Assembly: GCF_000527155.1 (NCBI RefSeq)
Contig: NZ_AZUQ01000001.1
Coordinates: 986,554 to 1,050,553 of the forward strand
Length of the DNA stretch: 64,000 nt
From: Haloglycomyces albus DSM 45210
GTDB lineage: Bacteria; Actinomycetota; Actinomycetes; Mycobacteriales; Micromonosporaceae
Direction of reading: 5' to 3'
Of the stretch, positions 43,548 through 53,488 are shown one piece after another; within the stretch, counting starts at the first letter, position 1; every line of letters starts with the position of its first letter. Position numbers and translations under genes: made by a program. A model generated the notes under the pieces. The model ran no database searches, was not told the origin of the DNA, and saw nothing but the letters and a program-made list of their open reading frames with translations.

Positions 43548-43986
43548 GAGTTCCATCTTTCTTGTCGAGACATTGCGCGCAGGTGCCGAACAGGGCCACG
43601 TGTCCGATATCGAGTACGAACCCGGAGTCCGAGGCGATCGCGTCGCGGGCGGAGGAAAAAACGGCGGGACTGACTTCTTCGGTCTTTCCGCAACGGTGAC
43701 ATACCAGATGGGCGTGGCCGCGATCTCCCGCCAAGTGGTAGGTGGGGGCACCGTGCGACAGGTGCGTATGCGTCACCAGGTTCAACTCTTCCAGGAGGTC
43801 GAGGGTCCGGTAGATGGTGGTGATGTTGATGCCTTCAACCCGTTCGGCGACGCTGTCGTGGATGTGCTCCGGTGTGGCGTGTCCGAGATCAGCGATGGCA
43901 TCAAGCACCAATTGCCGCTGCGGTGTCATTCGCATGCCTCGAGAACGCAGTACTGCGGCGAGATCGACGGTGTGGTTGGCTGACAT
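43540..43986 (-). CDS. Fur-family metalloregulator
   Basis: The 148-residue protein has a winged-helix N-terminus (MRMTPQRQLVLDAIADLGHATPEHI), the HAHLVCHRCG segment that combines metal-binding histidines with the first CxxC, and a second CxxC (CAQC) near the end. The two pairs form the structural zinc site. Zur, Fur and PerR types cannot be separated with certainty from sequence alone. An ATG exists three codons earlier; AGGA lies 8 bp before the ATG at 43986. It is divergent from the pabC-like gene by 38 bp and coupled to ygfZ. Confidence 0.88.
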   Translation of the reverse strand: MSANHTVDLAAVLRSRGMRMTPQRQLVLDAIADLGHATPEHIHDSVAERVEGINITTIYRTLDLLEELNLVTHTHLSHGAPTYHLAGDRGHAHLVCHRCGKTEEVSPAVFSSARDAIASDSGFVLDIGHVALFGTCAQCLDKKDGTHG

Positions 43987-44024
43987 GTACACCATCCTAA
44001 TTTCCCGACCGTCACAATGGAGCC

Positions 44025-44873
44025 ATGGCTGAAGTGACTGTTGCTATGGGTAGGGGCCTCGTACCGCCCGACCAACCGATCGTGTGCGCCGACGACCTGG
44101 GTGTGGTGCGGGGCGACGGCGTCTTCGAAACGATCAATGTGCGACACGGCGTTCCTTTCCTACTGAAGGAACATCTGGAGCGAATCCAAAATTCCGCCCA
44201 GGCGATGGAGATCGACGCACCCGGCTCGGGGGAACTGCGCGGTTTGGTGGAATCGGCGGTGGAGGAATGGAACACGCGTTCGGCGGAGGAAGCGGCCTTG
44301 CGGTTGGTGGTGACGCGGGGACGGCCGAGCGGCGGCGGGCCGACGGTTTTCGCCACGGTGGACCGCGTTGACGATTTGTCGAAGCGCCCCCGCACGACCG
44401 GGGTCGCACTCAGGTCGGCGTCGCTCGGGGTGGCGGCCATGGCCCGAAAGGACGCGCCCTGGCTTCTGGGCGGCGTCAAGGCCGTGTCCTATGCGACCAC
44501 GATGAGCGTGTTGCGCTGGGCCAAAGGTCAGGGTGCCGACGATGCCCTGTGGGTGTCGTCCGACGGCTATGCCTTGGAGGGGCCGACGTCCTCGCTGTTG
44601 TGGCTGCGGAACGGCACGCTCTACACGACCTCCACTGAAACCGGGGTACTTCCGGGCACGACCAGCACGTTTCTTCTCAATCAAGCCGCGCGCATCGGCC
44701 TGGACGCCAAGAGCGACGTCATCGGTTTGACCGATCTCTTCGAGGTGGACGCCGCGTGGCTGAGCTCGTCCGTCAGAGGTGTGGTATTTATCACAGAAAT
44801 CGACGGCAGGCCCATGCCCCAACGCCCCGATATCCACTCTGAGCTGCAAAAACTTAGTGGTTTTACCGCCTGA
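44025..44873 (+). CDS. pabC: Class IV aminotransferase-fold enzyme, probable aminodeoxychorismate lyase
   Basis: The 282-residue PLP enzyme has the class IV opening DDLGVVRGDGVFETINVRHG, the PLP-binding Lys in GGVKAVSYATTMSVLRWAKG near residue 150, and the later LEGPTSSLLWLRNGTLYTTS and TGVLPGTTSTFLL segments. Enzymes with this layout make p-aminobenzoate from aminodeoxychorismate for folate. That would suit the divergent folate-dependent ygfZ. Branched-chain or D-amino-acid aminotransferase activity remains possible. It is transcribed alone, with a double hairpin about 260 bp downstream. Confidence 0.83.
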   Translation: MAEVTVAMGRGLVPPDQPIVCADDLGVVRGDGVFETINVRHGVPFLLKEHLERIQNSAQAMEIDAPGSGELRGLVESAVEEWNTRSAEEAALRLVVTRGRPSGGGPTVFATVDRVDDLSKRPRTTGVALRSASLGVAAMARKDAPWLLGGVKAVSYATTMSVLRWAKGQGADDALWVSSDGYALEGPTSSLLWLRNGTLYTTSTETGVLPGTTSTFLLNQAARIGLDAKSDVIGLTDLFEVDAAWLSSSVRGVVFITEIDGRPMPQRPDIHSELQKLSGFTA

Positions 44874-45295
44874 GCATCACAGTTTGGTATCAATTTTCAG
44901 GGAACTCTCAGGTACAGCCCAGCGCCAGCCCAGAGTCATGAACCAACATAATAATCGTTCCGGTCACGCCGACACAGAACTCGAAGAGTTCACTCGATGA
45001 AACACGGGCAGTTTTGTCGGGCTAACGTGTACAGCAGCGAACAGCCTGCCACACAGGCATATCGCGACAGACAGGAACAATCCGGGGGCACAAAACCGGT
45101 TCGGGTCATCGGGCACAACCCAACCGGTGCCATAGAAAAGTGGAGCTCCTCCACTTTAACGAGGGTGTAGTGAATGGGCAAGCACTACACCCTCATCTTT
45201 TACTCAGATCACTCAAAGAATTCTTATTATCCCAGCGCACAGCCATTAGTATCGTTTAGGTATCGATACGGTCACGAAACGGTCCACTGACCGCT
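44874..45295. other. Intergenic stretch after the pabC-like gene
   Basis: No gene was supported. It contains the double hairpin at 45137-45194, listed separately, and otherwise nothing that I recognise. Confidence 0.45.
45137..45194 (+). terminator. Double hairpin terminator
   Basis: AAAGTGGAG (45137-45145) pairs with CTCCACTTT (45149-45157), and GAGGGTGTAGT (45161-45171) with ACTACACCCTC (45184-45194), followed by ATCTTTT. It is the likely end of transcription from pabC and possibly from the opposite strand. Confidence 0.7.
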
Positions 45296-46291
45296 CTATA
45301 CGTCCTCGGCCCTGGCCATCAGGTCTTGCGCTTCGGGAGCCAGCGTCTCGATCACGTCAATCGCCTCAGCCTGAGTGTCGAAGCCACTGGTCATAATCAC
45401 CAGGCGAATCGGCTCCCCGGCTTCGTCGGTAACCTCGCCGGACGAATGCACCACCCAAGGCACTCCGAATTCATAACGGGTGTCCCAGCCGTTCTTCACC
45501 CAACCGGATTCGCCGTCCTCGACGGCGGCACTGACACCCCACCGCTGTTCGGGTACCACCTCGGCGAGCACACTGCGGAAGTATTCCCGCTGTTCAGGGT
45601 TGAAGTATTCGGACTCTTCAGAGAACATGACGTCCAATAGGCGCTTCTGATCCCCCGCCGTCGACTCGGTGTAACCCCAGCGCTGTTCGGGGTGCTCGTG
45701 AGTGGAGTCCATCCCGTAGTGTTCGTGGGCCTCACGTAGAGCGGAATGGCCGTCCAAGATGTTGAACAACAGCCTGTTGGTGGCCTCATTGTCGGACTTG
45801 CCGACCATGTCGTGGATGAGTTCGTCGACCCAGCCGGGAATCTCCGCCGGCGAGCCGTAGTGCTCCACCAGCATCGCCAATACCTCCAGCTTGACGATGG
45901 AGGCGGCCGAATGCGTCTGGTCGGCGTTGAAGTCCAGTTCGTACTTACCGTCACCCGCCGCTACCGATACCGAGACGTTCTCATCGAGGTCCATATCCGC
46001 GACGACCTCGGAGAAGGTATCGGACAAGGTCTCATTGACGGCTTGACGCCGGTCTTCTTCGTTCGGCATCAGATCCGACCCCGACAGATCCTCGGGGTCC
46101 ATCTGCGAGGAATGACGTTCGCGGTCATCGCCGCCCTCGGCACCCTGACCGTCGGTCTCGTCGGCATCCCGATTGAGTGCGACGACTACGGTAGCCACAA
46201 CCAGTATCAGGACAATCGGAGTTGCCGTGAAAAACCAAAAATTCGGTCGAGTCAAGAATCGTAGACTCAATTTCCACCTACCCAGCCACAT
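45296..46291 (-). CDS. Membrane-anchored serine hydrolase with class A beta-lactamase fold
   Basis: The 331-residue protein has one N-terminal membrane helix (about 20-39), an acidic linker and a penicillin-recognising domain (about 90-325). The SxxK is SIVK at Ser131 and the SDN is at 166-168, but the third motif reads KNG (about residue 272) instead of KTG. It may hydrolyse or bind a peptidoglycan-like or beta-lactam substrate at the cell surface; many actinobacterial members of this group have no known function. The next gene upstream on this strand begins after 112 bp. Resistance should not be assumed. Confidence 0.8.
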   Translation of the reverse strand: MWLGRWKLSLRFLTRPNFWFFTATPIVLILVVATVVVALNRDADETDGQGAEGGDDRERHSSQMDPEDLSGSDLMPNEEDRRQAVNETLSDTFSEVVADMDLDENVSVSVAAGDGKYELDFNADQTHSAASIVKLEVLAMLVEHYGSPAEIPGWVDELIHDMVGKSDNEATNRLLFNILDGHSALREAHEHYGMDSTHEHPEQRWGYTESTAGDQKRLLDVMFSEESEYFNPEQREYFRSVLAEVVPEQRWGVSAAVEDGESGWVKNGWDTRYEFGVPWVVHSSGEVTDEAGEPIRLVIMTSGFDTQAEAIDVIETLAPEAQDLMARAEDV

Positions 46292-46403
46292 AACCGTTGA
46301 TGTGGATTAACTGATACGCCGTCGGCTGGGCACCGCTGGTGTTCGTGGGGCGGGGCCATGACCGGGGGCTATTTCCACAGCCTGGCCGCGCCGCCACGCT
46401 GCG

Positions 46404-47429
46404 TTATGCTACTGAACGTACCTTCGACTTCAGAACAATTCTCATCACCGCTGCCGATACTCCTACCAGGCAGGCGATGGCGACAATCGCGAGCAGTCCG
46501 GAGGCTCCGTCGGACAGAGCGTCCGGATCGACCGCTGCCGCTTCCTCACTCATCTTAGCAAAATCGTCGTCGGACCCGAAATCCTCGGAATTCGCCGACT
46601 CGCCGAAGTTGAACGTTTGCTCCTGGTCATCCCCGGTATCATCCTCGGTCTCCGGCTGGGTGCCCTGAGTCTCGGTATCCGACGACACATCGGAATCGGT
46701 CTCTGTGGCAGGTTCCGAATTCGACGGCTCGCTCGTCTCAGAAGCGGGGGAATCGCTCATTCCGGAATGTTCGTCAACCTGCGGCTGTGGATCGGACCGA
46801 GTGTCGTCCGCAGGGGCCTGCGCGTCTTGCGCTGACTCGTCGGCGTCCTCCTCATCGCTCGCGGTCGCCTCGGAATCCGAATCGTCGGTCTCTTCGTCGT
46901 TCTCCGCCTCCACGGAGGCCTCATCGACGACGATTTCCGCCGGTTCATAATCGGGAAACAGCCCGCGGCATTCGGGAATCATGGCGACCTCCGCCGAGGT
47001 GTTCATGGTGAAGGTGTGGGTCTGGCCCGCCTGTATCTCATACGTGTCCTGACCGACGTGCAATTCCGCGTTCGTGTCCAGGTCATTGGTGTATCCGACG
47101 TGCGTTCCGGCCGTCACCGACAGGGGATTCTCGCTGGGAGCCGACGAGGCGGAAACAATGTTCAGAACGCCGCAACCACCGCTGAAGACGATTTCGTTCT
47201 CCGCCCCCGTCTCCGTGGTATCGGCGAAGGCGATACTCATGGTGGCGGCTCCCCCGATCGTCATCACCGACGCCGACAGTGCCGCGACACGACCCCGTTT
47301 ACGACGCTCGCGCTTCATCTGCGCCTCGCGCAAACGCGGTGACATTCGGCCGTCGTTCACCGGATATGGCAAGGGCGGACGATTGTTGGACATTGCCGTG
47401 CGACGGTCAGCCTTACTGTGTTTCCCCAT
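46404..47429 (-). CDS. Secreted or anchored acidic protein with C-terminal membrane helix
   Basis: The 341-residue protein has a long basic cytoplasmic N-region and a signal or anchor helix (about 48-70, ending SIAFADT), followed by a small domain with two cysteines (GGCGVLNI and PECRGLF). A 150-residue linker almost entirely of Asp, Glu, Ser and Thr follows, then a C-terminal helix (about 312-332) and KSKVRSVA. The layout is that of a wall-spanning stalk. AGGAG lies before the ATG. I do not recognise the globular part. Confidence 0.78.
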   Translation of the reverse strand: MGKHSKADRRTAMSNNRPPLPYPVNDGRMSPRLREAQMKRERRKRGRVAALSASVMTIGGAATMSIAFADTTETGAENEIVFSGGCGVLNIVSASSAPSENPLSVTAGTHVGYTNDLDTNAELHVGQDTYEIQAGQTHTFTMNTSAEVAMIPECRGLFPDYEPAEIVVDEASVEAENDEETDDSDSEATASDEEDADESAQDAQAPADDTRSDPQPQVDEHSGMSDSPASETSEPSNSEPATETDSDVSSDTETQGTQPETEDDTGDDQEQTFNFGESANSEDFGSDDDFAKMSEEAAAVDPDALSDGASGLLAIVAIACLVGVSAAVMRIVLKSKVRSVA

Positions 47430-47818
47430 GATCCGTCTCCTGGACGATTAGCGTGTGATGTTTGAGAGATAGCCGCCGTACAGGTTCGAGGGCATGTTCT
47501 TCGGCTCCCCATCTCAGTGGCCCTGCGACGACGGGGTCTGGGCCAACCTGGAACACACGACCCGGGCGGTCTCACATTTTCCGGTCTCAACCTGGTACAA
47601 CGAACCACCGCCCCACAGGTGACGCCCCCGAAGCCAAAAAGCGAGCGAATACCACCCGACCGAGTGCGGACCTAGGACCGAAACGCCCGCCCCGCCCGCA
47701 ATCATCACCCCGCCGTCACCGCCCTATCGGGCGAAATCACAGCACACAGACGTCGATAGCACGGCTGTCCCCATCGCATAGACTCTCTGCAGACGCATCG
47801 TCAGACAAGAGAGGTCCC
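47430..47818. other. Divergent promoter region
   Basis: The plus-strand frame of the next gene is open through this stretch, but codon usage and the Arg/Pro/Thr-rich translation look non-coding, and a ribosome binding site marks the start at 47819. It probably holds promoters for the two divergent genes. Confidence 0.5.
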
Positions 47819-49618
47819 ATGGCCGCGGAAACGTCCCTCAGCGATCAGGACAAGTGGGAGGCCTTCGTCTCCCACGCCCAAGCAGATCCCGCACCACCAC
47901 GGCTCACGTGGTGGAAACGCGCCCTCCACCGCGTCATACGCTGCGAATCCCTCTACGCACTCGTCATCAGCGTCGCCGCCGCCGTGGCGTTCACCTGGCC
48001 ACTGGCCGCCCACCTCGACGACGGCGTCCTCGGCGACCTGGGCGACCCCATGCTGCAGACCTATACCCTCGCCTGGCTCGGACACGCCCTCAAGGAGGGA
48101 CTACCGGTCTTCGGCACCAACACCCTCTGGCCGGCACCCGATTCACTGTTGTTCTCCGACACCCTACTGGGCTACCTACCCGCCGGGGCCCTGATACACG
48201 ACCAAAGCTCGGCACTGGTCGTATACAACCTACTGTTCATCGCGAGCTTCGCGCTCGCCGCCTTCTCCGGTTACGTACTCCTGCGTCAGTTGGGGGCCCG
48301 CATGGCCGGATCGGCCGTCGGCGCCGCCGTGTTCGCCTTCGCGCCGTGGACGATCAGTCAGTTCGGCCACATTCAGGTGCTCTCCTACGGCGCGATCGCG
48401 CTCAGTCTGGCCATGCTCGCCCGCGGACACGGCTGGTCACTGCGCGAGGGATTCAAACCGGAACGTCAACGCCCGATATGGATTCTCCTGGGCTGGCTGA
48501 CAGCACTGTGGCAGTTCAGCATCGGTGCGGGGCTGGGGGTTCCCTTCGTCTATCTCCTTGCCGTGCTGGCCTTGGCCTTCGCACTGGCGTGGCTGGTGAA
48601 ACGCCCCCGCCTGAAATGGGGCACACTCGCCGCGAACGCTCTCGGCGGAGTCACCTTCAGCCTCGCGGTGCTGTGGTTGGCCGACAAACACGCCGCCGTC
48701 GCCGCCACCCGGCCCGAGGCGAGTCGCGACCTGGACTACATACAGCATTTCTCCCCTACCTGGCAGAGTTTCATTCTGGCCCCGGAGAAGTCCTGGCTCT
48801 GGGGAGACGCCCACGCCGCCGCCCGTGCCGACCTCACCTGGCAGCCGGAACAGACTCTCCTCATCGGATTCACCGCCCTGGCGTTGGCCCTGGCCGGACT
48901 GGTCTGGTCCAGCTGGAGTCGCACCAGCCGGTGGGTCCTGGGTCTGTCGATTCTGGTCCTCACCGCCCTGTCCCTCGGCCCGAACTTTCTCGACAACGGC
49001 GCGTGGGCCTGGGGGCTGTTGTACGAGTACGTGCCCGGGTTCGACGCGATACGCACCCCGGGGCGTTTGATCATCTATCTGACGCTTCTGGTGGCGATTC
49101 TGGCAGCGGGAACGCTGACCCACCTGGCCGATCGAGCCGATCGGATCGCGCATCTGGGTCGCATCGATCCACGGCGTCGGGGCCGTGCTCCACGTCGGGT
49201 CCAGGCGCTGTTCTTCCTACCTCTGCTGCTGGTGGCCGTCGAGGCCGTCCATACCGATCAACGGCATTCCCCTCCAGCGGCTCCCGTGGAGTTCAGTGCT
49301 CTGGAGGAGCCGATTCTGGTCCTTCCAACCGGCGGTAACGACGGCATCGTGCAATTTTGGTCCATCGACGGCTTTCCCGACACCGTCAACGGGATCACCG
49401 CCTTCACCCCAACGGAATACACCGAGATCCAGCGAAGGGCGGAAGGCTTCCCGTCGGTCGAATCGGTGCGATCGCTCCAGGAAGCGGGTATCTCCACGGT
49501 GGTCGTCATACCGCAATGGGCACGCGGCACGGAGTGGGAACAGCTCGACGTGGACGATCCTCCGGGGCATGTGGACGTCGAACGCCGCCCGGGCGCGGTG
49601 GTGTACTCCCTGGACTGA
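47819..49618 (+). CDS. Polytopic GT-C-type membrane protein (probable glycosyltransferase)
   Basis: The 599-residue protein has about 11 helices between residues 40 and 480 and a smaller extracellular C-terminal domain. The first loop holds DLGDPMLQTYTLAWLGHALKEG, with the Asp of the GT-C/DPM-dependent type, and later FAPWTISQFGHIQVLSYG. Similar actinobacterial proteins are annotated as uncharacterised membrane glycosyltransferases; a lipid-phosphate sugar is the likely donor. GAGAGG lies 4 bp before the ATG at 47819. It ends 5 bp from the convergent PAS gene. Acceptor unknown. Confidence 0.8.
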   Translation: MAAETSLSDQDKWEAFVSHAQADPAPPRLTWWKRALHRVIRCESLYALVISVAAAVAFTWPLAAHLDDGVLGDLGDPMLQTYTLAWLGHALKEGLPVFGTNTLWPAPDSLLFSDTLLGYLPAGALIHDQSSALVVYNLLFIASFALAAFSGYVLLRQLGARMAGSAVGAAVFAFAPWTISQFGHIQVLSYGAIALSLAMLARGHGWSLREGFKPERQRPIWILLGWLTALWQFSIGAGLGVPFVYLLAVLALAFALAWLVKRPRLKWGTLAANALGGVTFSLAVLWLADKHAAVAATRPEASRDLDYIQHFSPTWQSFILAPEKSWLWGDAHAAARADLTWQPEQTLLIGFTALALALAGLVWSSWSRTSRWVLGLSILVLTALSLGPNFLDNGAWAWGLLYEYVPGFDAIRTPGRLIIYLTLLVAILAAGTLTHLADRADRIAHLGRIDPRRRGRAPRRVQALFFLPLLLVAVEAVHTDQRHSPPAAPVEFSALEEPILVLPTGGNDGIVQFWSIDGFPDTVNGITAFTPTEYTEIQRRAEGFPSVESVRSLQEAGISTVVVIPQWARGTEWEQLDVDDPPGHVDVERRPGAVVYSLD

Positions 49619-49623
49619 GCCGG

Positions 49624-50106
49624 TTAAGTACCGACTTGACGCAGAAACGCCACGACTCCCGAGGGTTCGGACTCGTCGTGGCGATGCAGTGGGCTGGCGA
49701 TGATGTCCATCGTCAGCCGCGAACCGTCCATCTCGATCCGTGCCAATCCCCGTTCCAAGGTGTTGCTCTGCATGGCTCGCAGCATGGGGAGGCGTCCCAG
49801 TTCGGGCGTGCCCAGCCGATGTCCGCCGGGGCTGAAATCCACAAACCGTATCCCGGCGTCCAGAAACCTCGGCATTGTCTCTTCGACCTCCGCCGAGAGC
49901 CCGAGAAGCCGCAAGGCGGATATGGACATGGCCCGGATACGGAGGTTTTCGTCCAGCAGAGCACAGGGATCCCCACTACCTTGAATCGCCGACTTCCACG
50001 GAATGAGGTTTGCCGGCAGTGGAGCGGAGTGGGCGTAACGCGAACGCGCCGCCAGACGCGAGGAATTGTCGTTTCCCTGGGGCAGAGACATTTCCAGTTG
50101 GGTCAT
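49624..50106 (-). CDS. Stand-alone PAS-domain protein
   Basis: The 160-residue protein consists mainly of one PAS-like domain (about 35-150): ACALLDENLRIRAMSISALRLLG in the N-terminal strand-helix region, then DFSPGGHRLGTPELGRL, and a C-terminal SGVVAFLRQVGT strand. No kinase, HTH or GGDEF part is attached, so it would signal by binding a partner. Streptomycete-like genomes have similar short PAS proteins acting on transcription. It converges with the membrane protein gene (5-bp gap). Ligand and partner are unknown. Confidence 0.7.
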   Translation of the reverse strand: MTQLEMSLPQGNDNSSRLAARSRYAHSAPLPANLIPWKSAIQGSGDPCALLDENLRIRAMSISALRLLGLSAEVEETMPRFLDAGIRFVDFSPGGHRLGTPELGRLPMLRAMQSNTLERGLARIEMDGSRLTMDIIASPLHRHDESEPSGVVAFLRQVGT

Positions 50107-50347
50107 CGACGCAAGCGCTCCTCGTCCGACCCCTGGACGGACCAGTGGTCGATATCAGGGTGTGATCGCGATCTTCGGCTCTTCCAACGGTAAGCGATCA
50201 GTGACAGTGAAATACTCTCAGTTCACTCAAGTTAACACATACTCGCTAAGATTGGAAAGCACTGGACAAAACCACCAGAGTTCGCAGGGTCACGCGAGCC
50301 GCCGCGTCATGCGTCATTTCCCTGGTTTATTAACTAGTATCTGCCCT

Positions 50348-51226
50348 ATGACAGACAATCCGTATTGGAATGAATCGGACCAGTCGCGCTTCGACGAGTC
50401 CAGCGATCCCATCGTCACCGGCGACTTCTCCTCCTGGTGGAACGCCGGTATCAATGTGGTGCAACGGTCCTGGCGTTCCATGGGAACGATCCTCCTCATC
50501 GGGGTGGCGATCCCCGGCTTCGTGCTGAACCTGCTCAATACCCTGGCCTATCAGGACACCGAATCCGGCATGTTCGACATGGGGGCGGCCAATGCCGAGA
50601 CCTACGACCCCGGTGCGGCCCTCGGCTTTTCCTTGCTGGCCATTCTGCTCCTGTATCTCTACGCCGCCGCGACCATGGCCGCCACCCGTACCGCCGCGGC
50701 CGACGCCGCCGGCGGTTTTGTGACGACCTCAGAGGCATTGAAAGCCGCGTTTCGAGTGGGCTGGAAGCTATGGCTGTGGATGGTGCTGGGGTACCTCTGC
50801 GTCTCCATTGGACTGGTTTTGCTGGTCGTTCCCGGATTGTTGGTGGCCTTCGGTCTGGCCGTGATCGTTCCGGCCGCCACGTTCCAGAAGAACGTCAATC
50901 CGTTCGCACGGTCGTTCGCGCTGACCTATACGAATTTCGGCCCGGCCTTGGGACGTGTGGTCGTCACCGTCATCATCGCGGCCGTCATCAACTGCCTGAT
51001 TTCCGTCTTCATGGGTTTCCTGGCCGATGTGTTCCTACAGCACGCCCCGGTGGCGATCGGAAACATCATGGCCGTGGTGCTGTCGGCGCTCACCGCTCTG
51101 CTGATGTTGATTCCCATGCTGTGGATGACGGCGGCCAATCTCTGTACCTATGCGGCCCTACGCGGTCGATCCGAGGCGATTTCCGCCGTCTCGCTGTCGT
51201 CCGAAGCGACCGACGTCGCCCGCTGA
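50348..51226 (+). CDS. Six-helix membrane protein, function unknown
   Basis: The 292-residue protein has a short acidic cytoplasmic N-terminus and about six membrane helices. The segment VLLVVPGLLVAFGLAVIVPAATFQ is typical of the DUF975/glycerophosphoryl-diester-phosphodiesterase membrane-domain group. I cannot assign a function. A TAGTAT box (50335-50340) ends 7 bp before the ATG and no ribosome binding site is seen, so the mRNA is probably leaderless. The frame is open 94 codons further upstream but without support. It lies just before the groEL regulatory region. Confidence 0.78.
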   Translation: MTDNPYWNESDQSRFDESSDPIVTGDFSSWWNAGINVVQRSWRSMGTILLIGVAIPGFVLNLLNTLAYQDTESGMFDMGAANAETYDPGAALGFSLLAILLLYLYAAATMAATRTAAADAAGGFVTTSEALKAAFRVGWKLWLWMVLGYLCVSIGLVLLVVPGLLVAFGLAVIVPAATFQKNVNPFARSFALTYTNFGPALGRVVVTVIIAAVINCLISVFMGFLADVFLQHAPVAIGNIMAVVLSALTALLMLIPMLWMTAANLCTYAALRGRSEAISAVSLSSEATDVAR

Positions 51227-51280
51227 ATTCGTCTACGACACAATTCACATCCTGAATCACCAGGAAAAATTCCCCCCAGT

Positions 51281-51307
51281 TTGGCACTCGGAACCGGAGA
51301 GTGCTAT
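51281..51307. promoter_or_regulatory. CIRCE element 1 (HrcA operator)
   Basis: TTGGCACTC-N9-GAGTGCTAT matches the CIRCE consensus TTAGCACTC-N9-GAGTGCTAA with two changes. It lies 162 bp before groEL. Confidence 0.92.
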
Positions 51308-51314
51308 ACCTGAA

Positions 51315-51341
51315 TTGGCACTCGAACGCTGTGAGTGCTAA
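51315..51341. promoter_or_regulatory. CIRCE element 2 (HrcA operator)
   Basis: TTGGCACTC-N9-GAGTGCTAA differs from the CIRCE consensus at one base. It is 7 bp from element 1, so HrcA dimers could bind side by side about 128 bp before groEL. Confidence 0.94.
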
Positions 51342-51441
51342 ATAATCGTGCGCGCTGAGGTGGCCGTAAGCACTGGGCCGTGTGGGCCCACAATGCTTGA
51401 GTCGTCGCGGGCTGCCGCCTCACCGTCGAAACAATGTGTAA

Positions 51442-53109
<1,668 letters not shown>

Positions 53110-53146
53110 GCCGACACCGTTCCGCGTTTCGACGCGACATGCTTTC

Positions 53147-53178
53147 CGCCGTGTGGCTCCGCGCCACACGGCGTTTTT
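53147..53178 (+). terminator. Intrinsic terminator of groEL
   Basis: CGCCGTGTGG (53147-53156) pairs with CCACACGGCG (53164-53173), followed by TTTTT. It starts 37 bp after the groEL stop. Confidence 0.9.
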
Positions 53179-53488
53179 CATGCTCGATTCCCTGGGGGCC
53201 ATGGATAGAACCCCGCCGATCCGCAGGATACGCCTACCGCCCAGGCCTTCCTGTCATAGTTCCGACATTTTCTATATTGTTCGGTTGGCATATGTTGGGT
53301 AACCTGGTATATGACGCGGCAGTCGACTGACTCACGTTTGAGGTGTACATCCGTATTAGTAGTACGTACCGTCCGCCCCCGAATCACCTGCCCGTTCACC
53401 GCGAAGTCAGCCACGCCCGGAGGCGGTCCACGGCCCTGAACGTCTCCGCCCCCGATTCACGAACTCGACCGGCCCGAGCTGAGGTTTC
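53179..53488. other. Intergenic stretch upstream of the ATPase gene
   Basis: I see no gene here. It must include the promoter for the 53489 gene; GAGG lies 4 bp before that ATG. Confidence 0.45.

Noticed and set aside
45296-46291. Antibiotic-resistance beta-lactamase
   Set aside because: The KTG motif is changed and the protein is membrane-anchored like many housekeeping serine hydrolases; the fold alone does not support a resistance call.
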